Source: Hemileia vastatrix (taxonomy: Eukaryota > Basidiomycota > Pucciniomycetes > Pucciniales > Zaghouaniaceae). Taken from it: DNA of 64,000 bases. The stretch is taken from the NCBI GenBank assembly GCA_030280995.1, contig JASXTE010000001.1, forward strand, positions 6,102,501-6,166,500. The letters run 5' to 3'. Shown piece by piece: positions 56,626-64,000 of the stretch. Numbering within the stretch: position 1 is the first letter of the stretch; each line of letters opens with the position of its first letter. The position numbers and the translations under genes were made by a program. The notes beneath the pieces are model-generated. The model was not told where the DNA came from. It saw nothing but the letters and a program-made list of their open reading frames with translations, and searched no databases.

Positions 56626-57727
56626 TTATAAGCCAGGTTGTGCTTTAGTTGTCTGGTGATTGTGAAGATTCAAATACCAAAATGCTGCAATTATTCCATT
56701 TCCTGTTCCAAATTCAATAATGCATTGATGGTCTGATAAGTATAGACTGTGGCCTTTTGTTGATGAGGAGGGTGAGAAGATAGGAAGACCAGTCTTTGGA
56801 TTAATGTATGAGAGTATTCCAAATGTGAGTGAGTTGAAATTTCTTTATCCATGTGAATTTTGTTATGAAAACCTCCAAAGGTTACTGTGACATTAGACAC
56901 AAAAATATCATCATCAACAAGTTTTAGCCATTCTTCATCTGTCCAATTAGGGATTCTAAACTGTTTTGCCAATTGATGATTAGATTCAAAAGCATATTGA
57001 CATAGATTCTTTAATTGATGAGCTAAAAAATGGTTGAATGTTGACAAGGAGTCCCATTTTTTTAAATCTTCTTTCATTTCTTGGAAAGTAAGATCTCGGA
57101 CTAAAGAATAAATACCTGTAGAAAGAATAATAAAAATTTTTATATTCATTCATCTATAAATAAGCTTAAAAATTGAAAAACCTTTTTCATATCCTGGTCT
57201 CCAACCAATACCATACACAAAACCTCCAAGAAGATTTTTTTTGATAAAGGTTGACAAGCTAAGGCCATTTGATACAAAGTCAATATAAGATCTGATAAAT
57301 TTTGAAAAGTTTCATTTGTATTTTATTCAAATGAGGGAATCTCAAAAATAAATTGAGTTTTGAAAGAATTATAAACAACAGCAATTTATTATTTATTTTC
57401 AGTCTTATCTTCTTCATTTTTACTTGACTTTAATTTTTTATTGGTTATAGGCTCAGGAAAAAAATTTATATTTTCAGGTAGTTTTTTCAAATAAGTTTTT
57501 TTTTGTAAGAATCTAGTTTTGAAATATCTTAAGTTAGTTGAACTTCCAATAAATTTTGAACAAAAATGTTTTTCTCTTATGTAATTTCTACTGTGACCAG
57601 GTTTTGAAAGAGATGATATTGAAGAAAGTGAAGAATGAGAAGATGAAGGTATTGAGGTAAGTGACAAAAGGGATGAGTTTGAGGAAGACATTTCTTTATT
57701 TTTAGATGAGTCTAGATTCTCAGTCAT
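56626..57727 (-). pseudogene. TET/JBP-like 2OG-Fe(II) dioxygenase, frameshifted relic
   Basis: Fungal Tet-like dioxygenases oxidise methylated bases using iron and 2-oxoglutarate. A Ser-rich N-terminus starts at ATG 57727 (MTENLDSSKNKEMSSSNSS). After breaks come LLGGFVYGIGWRPGYEKG (57180-57240), an intron-like gap, and SLVRDLTFQEMKEDLKKWDS. Then FNHFLAHQLKNLCQYAFESN, IPNWTDEEWLKL and VTVTFGGFHNKIHMDKEIS near 56850 follow, in which HMD is the expected iron-binding HxD. The reading frame then shifts to TFGILSYINPKTGLPIFSP and CIIEFGTGNGIIAAFWYLNL, then HNHQTTKAQPGL, stop at 56626. A His here fits the distal iron ligand. At least two frameshifts (near 56830 and in an A-run near 57240) make it non-functional as read. 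It is on the same strand as the Harbinger transposase relic at 59585, some 1.9 kb away. Confidence 0.8.
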
Positions 57728-59584
57728 TTTTTCTAAAAAAAAAAAATCAATCTAAAAGAAAAAATTAAACAGAATTGGATGGAACTTACCTAAAAAGCAC
57801 TTCTCAAACTACCTGAAAGAAATAGTCTCAAAAATTGTTAAAAAAGAGTCCCAAAAGTTCAACAAAAGAGCCCCAAATGTTTCCAAAAAAGAGTCCCAAA
57901 AGTGCTTAAAAGGTTCTCCAGAAGTTTTAAAAAAAGTGTCCTGAAATTCCCCTAAAACCTTCCCAAAAATTTCCAGAAAAGTGCCAAAAGGTTTCCAAAG
58001 TCCTTGAAAAAAATGATAAAAAAAATTATAATCAAAAAATTAAACCAAAAAAAAAATTGTATTTTTTCTCTGAACAAAAAAAAATTTGTGTCAATAAACA
58101 AAATAAAAAATTGGCAAAAAATAAAACTCACAAAATTTAGTTTTTATATTTAACCTTGAAGTATCTTCAGCTAAAAGAACAGTTGATTCAAATTAACCTA
58201 ACCCTAAATCTGACTCCACTTTTCAAGTTTTCACAACAACTTAAACAGTGATGATGAAAAGTCCAAAAAGAGGGAGATAAAAGCCTAGATAATAATAGAT
58301 AAGAGTTTCCGAATTCTTATCCTCTAATTATGCAATATAAAAACCTGAAATAAGACAAGTGAAATTTGTAAAAAAAGGCTCAACTTCAAAGATCAAATTC
58401 TCAGAAACAACTGAACTTAATTCAATCCTGTTTGTGGGAAATGAGAGAATTGATTTAGTAGAATCTTCAGTTAAATGAAATGTGATTTGAATAAACCTAA
58501 TTCTAATTTGTTACATAGAAAAATGAAATAAAAATTTAAATTGGGAAAAAAAGGCTCAACTTTAATGGTCAATATCTCATCAAGAACTGAACCCAATTCA
58601 AATCTGTTTTTGGGAAATGAAAGGTAGACTTCAGAAAAATCTTCTGTAAAAATAAAATTAGATTCAAATAAACCTAACTCTTATTCCAAGTCTGATTTTC
58701 AAAATTTTACAAAAACTTGAAAAGTGGTAATGGGGATGAGAACAAAAGTAGTTTAATAATTTCACTGTTATCCAGATAAGAGCCATATATATATTTAAGT
58801 ATGAAATTTTCATAAATGGAATGAGATATCATATAGGCATGAAAAAAAGGAGATGAAACTTACTTTGATTGAAAAGTAGGAAAAAAAGAGTGAGAAAGAT
58901 TGATGTTGAAATTGTGGGGAAAATGAATATGGAGTATGTGAAATGTATAAAGAATGGGCAATGTAAGTGTTTTAATGACATGGAGCCAAAAAAAAGTGAA
59001 ATACAGGAAAGGGGGGATAATGACCATGACAAGGAGGGATGAAGAGTAGGGTGATGGAGCTAAAAAAGAAAGTAAAGAGGGAGAGATAAAAAAGGTTAAT
59101 TTTACCATTGAAATCAAAAGTAACCACTTACAAAAAAAATTTAGATTCAAAAAATATAAAAAAATTATAATTAGAATTCAAAAAATCAAATAAAAGATTA
59201 AAATGACTTACCTGGAGAGATTAGATGAGAGACCTAGTGTAACCAAATTGTTTGAGGGATGTTGGAGGAGAAGAGGAAAAGGATATGAGGGATGAATAAA
59301 AAAGAGAAACAGTGAAAAATTATGCAATTTCATAAAATATGCAATTTCATGTTGAGCTGGTGAAAGAAAACCAATGAGCCATCCAAAAAAGAGATATTCA
59401 CCATTAATTCAAAAAATGAATATGCAACAAACAAAAATACAAATCCAAGTGAATAAATTTTAAAAAGTGGACATTTGGAGATTCTGAAAACAAAAAAATA
59501 AAAGGGTTGTGTGCCAAAATGGTGGAGGGTTATTTGCATAATGACAGAGTGTATGCTGGTTGAATGAATGTTTTGTGATTCAAG
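57728..59584. other. Repetitive AT-rich spacer between TET-like and Harbinger relics
   Basis: 57830-58010 is built of short irregular repeats of AAAAGAGTCCCAAAAGT and TTTCCAAAAA types. 58140-58760 has three related blocks marked by TCTTCAGCTAAA-like then AACCTAA words (58165, 58467, 58640). 58830-59100 is G/A-rich. Minus-strand frames here are composition artefacts. No gene recognised. Confidence 0.55.
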
Positions 59585-60905
59585 GGATGAGAGAGGCAGC
59601 ACTGGTTCAGGATCCTCTTCTTCATAAAAGTCATTTCTTTCATTCTTTAAATCAGCTAGGATATTTTGGAGTATAATTCAAGTCATTTTCCAATGATTTG
59701 CAGTTTTAATTTCTATTTTTTCTTGAAATTGGATTCTGAGCTCCCAGAGACTAGAAAATCTTCCCTTTAAAATCTCAATAGCATGTTCAATCTGTAATCT
59801 TAATTGGGAAAGGTGATAATTAAAGGTGGTTTTAGGGTCATTTTCTAAGGTTGCACCACAGAAAGCAGGTATAATGTACTTTCCACTTGCATATGCTGAG
59901 TCTGCAAGGAGGTACTGAGATTTGTCAAAGTATGAGTTAGGACTTTGAGAAATCCTCTTTCGTTGGAAGACAGAAGATTCATGACATGAGCTGGGGCAGC
60001 CACTATGAAGAGCAATAAATTTTTTGTTGACGTCACAGACAAGTTAAACAGTAATAGAGTATCTAAAAAGAAGATAAAAAGTTAGTTTATGAAAAATGAG
60101 AAATTTGAGAACATTTTGACAAATTAATTTTTCTGCAATCAAAATAATGGTTGCCATCATGAGCAGGATTTTGACTCAAAGGTATAGTTGTACCATCAGC
60201 AAGACCTACACATCCAGGGGAACCTTCAGCTTGCATTACTTGAGAGGATTCAAGTTGCTGTTGTGGAGTTGGCCAAGCAATTTTTTGAGACTTGAGAGAA
60301 AGATAGAAATCATGAAGCGCTTTGTGTATAATATGATGGTACCATATCCTATGGTAAAGATATTATCTAAACCTCTTAAAGCAGCACCATTTCCATTTGA
60401 AACAAAGAGACATAGTGCAACAGCAAGTGGAAAGGAAGGATCACTCTGTTTGTTATGGTAATTATTATGGATGATAGGATGATTGGAGATGAGTTGAGAA
60501 AATTTGAAAAATTAATAAGGTGAATTTTGAAATAGTTGAGGAATGTTGAGAATGGAGGGGAGATCATATCTGGGATCATGATAAAGATTTGGTCCCCTTG
60601 GGATGATGTAACACTTTTTGGAAATATAAGACATATAAGCTAAAGTGTCTTCCAATCCAGAGTCAGAATCAGAGTCAGTGGCTAAAACTAAAGTGATAAA
60701 AATTCATAGCTGAGTTAAGTTGCTTCCTAGTAGAGAGTTGCTTCATTATTTTCAGTAGAAGGGTTAGGTGATGATTGGGAAGTTGGAAGTGGGAATTTGC
60801 CACCAAATGAGCAGGTGGGGTGTGTTGATGGAAAAAAATGTTATGTGTTTGCCACAAAACTTTAGTATAATAGAGTAATGAAAGACTAAAGAATGGCATC
60901 AGCAA
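59585..60905 (-). pseudogene. PIF/Harbinger transposase (DDE_Tnp_4 type), decayed
   Basis: Best copy of this nuclease in the window. The N-proximal part has VALCLFVSNGNGAALRGLDN and FTIGYGTII near 60320-60440. In another frame KIAWPTPQQQLESSQVMQ then GCVGLADGTTIPL (first catalytic Asp in LAD) and HDGNHYFDC follow near 60140-60280. An intron-like gap follows, then SITV, stop, LVCDVNKKFIALHSG, SCHESSVF and QYLLADSAYASGKYIIPAF (second Asp). QLRLQIEHAIEILKGRFSSL carries the expected Glu in the IEHAIE region. One more stop follows (WKMT then IILQ) before the end near 59585. All three acidic residues are visible, but at least two stops and one frameshift break it. Confidence 0.85.
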
Positions 60906-61142
60906 TTATAAGTCATGTGACTTTTTTAAAAATCAATCATGGATGTGATGAGTTTGGAATCAGGAATTAGGAATGGAAATTGGGGTATAAGAGGCAATAT
61001 AATGCATTATTGTGGATTTGTTATCCACTAGCCCTGGGGCTAGTGGATAACAATCTTCTGCAATTAATAATGGCTGATCCTGGGAAAAAAAATTCCTGAT
61101 CACTAATTGTGGATCCCTGAAGATTGATACCCCCTAATAAAA
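60906..61142. promoter_or_regulatory. Harbinger intergenic region, left part, with long hairpin
   Basis: Matches 53937-54150. It contains AATTGGGGTATAA near 60977 and a near-ideal hairpin at 61018-61053: 17-bp arms (TTGTTATCCACTAGCCC and its complement) with a TG loop. The copy is broken after TACCCCCTAATA (61142) by inserted sequence and resumes at 62279. Confidence 0.65.
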
Positions 61143-62278
61143 TCTTCCTGATTATTTTAAATTGATTTAGAATATAGTGCATATACTCTAGTGAGTAATT
61201 TGGCATGAAATTCCTAAATTTTTAATTAATGAAGATATGCACATGGGATATATGCAGGCAGCATAATGCCAATACACATAAGCCAATTCTAGCTTAAAAA
61301 ATTAATTTTTAACAGTTTTATTTTAAGATTAAAAATTAGCCAAATTAATCACTCTAAATAATGCAAATTGATCTTTCAAAGCACATTTTTAATATAATTA
61401 AATTTATAGCACATACATTCAGCTTTTAAGTGATTTAAAGCACATTTATCAATTTTTTCACTATAATAGTGAAGTTTCAGTTCTGGAAAATCTTCACATA
61501 ACTTAAATGCAGATTTAAAAGCAAAGCGAGAACTTAAATTTTGAAAGAAAGTCACTAAATTTAAAAATGGGTTTCATTAATGTCCTCAAATCAGCACTTT
61601 TAATGAAAAATAAAAAAGAAAACTGGGAGAAGACTTACTTTTTAGGAGGGAGGGTGAAGACAAAATGAAAAGTGGAAAATAGGGGTGAGTGAAAAATGGG
61701 TGGGAAAATTACCTGAAGGAACCCCCCCCTCCACTCAGCTTAGTGGCTGATTTATTTTTGATAAAATATATGGGAGAAAATTAAGTGTCAACTAGATCCT
61801 CATCTAATGACACTTGAAAAATGCTGGCAGGACAAAAAAATCTAAAAAAAATCTCAGTAAGCTGGTGTGAATTTATGAATGAAGCACTAATATTTCTCAA
61901 TGTAGCTGTATTCCAAGACAACCTATATTTCTAAATATGTTAATTCCATAAAAGTTATACAACGTTTGGCAGAAAATAACCTATTATGTTTTTATCCATG
62001 CATAATATATAAACTATGAAATTAGCTGTATCTTTCCCTCAGATAAATTAGCAGTATCATTCCCTCAATTTAGTTAGCAGTATCACTTCCTCATTCTCAT
62101 TATTCCTCAAAGTTATTGTTAGATTGCAATCATTTTCATTGTGAATGTTAGTGTTAGGACTACAGTAATTAGATGTTTTCATTTGGCACAAATTACCTTA
62201 TACATTTTTTTTAAGTAAAATATGTATTTTATGTATGGGAGGCTTTAAAGGGGCCACATCTCTATTTTTAGTTTTTTC
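61143..62278. repeat. Insertion into Harbinger region, partly a diverged gypsy LTR (inverted)
   Basis: The flanks read CCCCTAATA before and CCCCTACTA after, while the uninterrupted copy at 54130 has this sequence once. The half 61143-61752, read in reverse, resembles the second gypsy LTR from its TCAGCC start (TGCTTTAAATCACTTAAA, TGCTATAAATTTAAT words). 61753-62278 is unassigned. The exact nature and target-duplication length are uncertain. Confidence 0.45.
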
Positions 62279-62525
62279 CCCTACTAGGGGGTATCAATTT
62301 TAACAGATCTGCAATTAAATTAATTACAGATAAAAATCCTTATACCCCAATTATCTTCTGAAATTATTTTTGACAATAATTGGGTTATTAGACATTTTAA
62401 ATATCAATTTTTATCTCTTTTATGACATTTTTATCCTAAATTTTTCATAACCCCATCTTGGACAACATTCTGTAGGTGTCAGCCTCCCTTACCTTTCTTT
62501 GTGCTCCTACCCTCATTCCATCCTG
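62279..62525. promoter_or_regulatory. Harbinger intergenic region, right part
   Basis: Matches 54140-54390: TAGGGGGTATCAAT, TTATACCCCAATTATCTTCTG, ATAATTGGGTTATTAGAC and TGGACAAC. The Myb/SANT gene expected after it is not recognisable. Confidence 0.65.
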
Positions 62526-63639
62526 TATATCTTAACCTCATGGTTCCAGGTAAGTCATTTTTCTTGCTCTTTTTATTTTTTTTTTTGCCAATTATTCATT
62601 TTTTTCCTTTTTGTATTTCATCCCACTTTCCCCTACTCCTGCCTGGATTTCAGCCTCCCCCTCTATATTTTTCATCATAGTATAGGCAGAATTTGATATA
62701 TCCATTTTTTAACTTTTATAACCAACACTTACCATCTCACTGATTCACCACCACCTGGCCATCAACACCAAGACTTTGCCATTACCACTACCACCACTTT
62801 ACCATCACCTCTACTACTTCTTTACCACCACTTCCACCACCTCCATCACTACCACTTCATCACCACTTCAACACCAGCACCACTGCTTTTCCACCCCACC
62901 AGTACCTTCTTCTCCTCTTAGACTTGCCACAAAAAAAAGAAAAAAAATTCAAGTACATTATTTTTTGGCCAAAAAATTAATATAAAATAATTAAATAAAT
63001 AATTGGATGAATAATTTATAAAATTTATATACAAAAATATTGAGAAAAAATCAATTAACTGTGTGAAAATGAGAGACAAAAAAGTAAAATGGAAAATTAA
63101 AAGACCAAAGTGAAAGGGGTATGCAGAAAACTTAGAAGTATCACAGAAAATTTTCTTTTGTAGGAGGATACTGAAACAGGTTTTCTGGGGTTTTAAAGCC
63201 AGTATTTGGATTGTGATTTGTTGTTTCATGACTGCCTGCAACACCATTTTATAATGTAGTTTTATAGATTTTGGGATTTTTTTTCTTACAATCTCACTCA
63301 ACAAGGGGCATTATGGGTAAGGAAAACATAAGTATTTGCATCTGGGAGATTACTAGTAAGTGATAGGCTGTGAAACAATCAGAGAGTATAATGATAAGAG
63401 AGAAATCGATGAAGTTAATATGTGAGAGGAAAGTTACTTTTGAATCTTCTTGTATTAAGTAAAAATTTAGTGGCATCTAAAATAATAGGAGAGTGGAAAA
63501 GAAGAGAGGAAGTGTTAAAAACAATTTTTGTCTATTAGCAGCTTGCATGAGTTCAGATGTGATGTCTGAGTGGGCTTGACATAAAAGGAGGAGTTTTTCA
63601 GGGGTATCTTTTCTCTGAAAACTTCTCCATTCAATTGTA
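62526..63639. other. Intergenic DNA with CCA/ACC-rich stretch
   Basis: 62745-62905 is a loose trinucleotide repeat of CCA/ACC/CTT (CCACCACTT, ATCACCACTTCAACACC). The rest is AT-rich. No gene seen. Confidence 0.5.
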
Positions 63640-64000
63640 TGTGTGAGTAGGGGGGTGTGTAGATAGAAAATTATGTTAAGTTTTTGCCACCAAAAATAAG
63701 TATCCTAGAGTGAAGAAGGCCATAAGAATGGCATCTTCAATTATATGTCATGTGACTTTCTGACAAATCAATCATGGATGTGATGAGTTTGGCATCAGGA
63801 AAAAGGAAGGAAAATTGGGGTATAAGAGGTGGGATAATGTATTATTGTGCAATACTTATCCACTAGACCAAGGGCTAGTGAATAAGAGTCTTCTGCGATC
63901 AATCATGTTGGATCTGGGGGAAATAAATTCCTGTTCCCTAATTTTGGATCCCTTAACATTGATACCTCCTACTAAGCTAACAGTAGCTTTTGCTTGAGAC
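63640..64000. repeat. Further Harbinger copy: transposase 5' end and intergenic region, cut by window end
   Basis: 63650-63780 matches 53820-53940 (GGGGGTGTGTAGATAGAAA, CCTAGAGTGAAG). 63785-63990 matches 53955-54150, including AATTGGGGTATAAGAGG and TCCACTAGACC then GGGCTAGTGAA. The copy continues or ends outside the window. Confidence 0.7.

Noticed and set aside
62740..62985. His/Ser/Thr-rich frame as a gene
   Set aside because: It is produced by a CCA/ACC trinucleotide-like repeat.
1..64000. CRISPR arrays, operons or tRNA genes
   Set aside because: No regular spacer-repeat array was seen, genes have eukaryotic introns, and no cloverleaf-like sequence was recognised by eye.

Overview
The window looks like a transposon-choked stretch of a rust fungus (Pucciniales, Basidiomycota) genome. 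It is strongly AT-rich. The genes have short GT-AG introns of about 55-85 bp. The recognisable families are a Tnp2/CACTA-like (Plavaka-type) transposase, a PIF/Harbinger transposase with a Myb/SANT-type partner, a TET/JBP-like 2OG-Fe(II) dioxygenase relic, a chromodomain Ty3/gypsy element and a Ty1/copia relic. I see no ordinary housekeeping gene, tRNA, rRNA or CRISPR array. The rust assignment is an inference from these families; I cannot name a species.

Layout. (1) 1-15327: the right-hand >=15.3 kb of a very large CACTA-like DNA transposon whose left end lies outside the window. It carries five multi-exon genes: two unrecognised proteins, a Tnp2 transposase with one in-frame TGA, a third unrecognised protein on the plus strand, and an intact SNF2-family helicase. 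Its right terminus (15205-15327) has subterminal repeats, an 18-bp perfect palindrome and a short terminal inverted repeat. (2) 15328-23360: a chromodomain Ty3/gypsy element into whose 5' LTR the giant element has jumped. The 3' LTR still shows the uninterrupted site. This retroelement has intact Gag and Pol frames but a YLDH instead of YLDD active site, a 14-nt self-priming primer site, and an intron-containing antisense gene with a Zn2Cys6 cysteine pattern next to its 3' LTR. (3) 23361-24265: the Harbinger copy into which that gypsy element had itself jumped. (4) 24266-32569: AT-rich intergenic DNA with transposon ends and a decayed copia element. (5) 32570-37770: a Harbinger transposase relic split by a 4,615-bp non-autonomous relative of the giant element, with 3-bp target duplication ATA. 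(6) 39062-49844: a complete but decayed second gypsy element with 1.47-kb LTRs, 5-bp duplication TTTTC, and a nested solo LTR with its own duplication CCTTT. (7) 49850-53344: AT-rich DNA with a 239-bp miniature member of the giant element's family (51833-52071). (8) 53345-64000: several decayed Harbinger copies sharing one divergent intergenic region, plus a frameshifted TET/JBP-like gene and tandem repeats.

How it fits together. The order of insertion can be read directly: Harbinger first, gypsy into Harbinger, giant CACTA-like element into the gypsy LTR. The giant element, the 4.6-kb element, the 239-bp element and two isolated ends share the terminal sequence CACCACACAATAT, a palindrome centred on CTAG and, where both sides are visible, 3-bp target duplications. 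They are therefore one family that could be mobilised by one transposase. The linked SNF2 helicase and three uncharacterised proteins are candidate accessory factors, and this is the most likely undescribed system in the window.

Intron positions were worked out by hand from splice consensus and frame continuity. Many open frames I was able to see only begin with a non-ATG codon and were judged by frame and homology, not by start.
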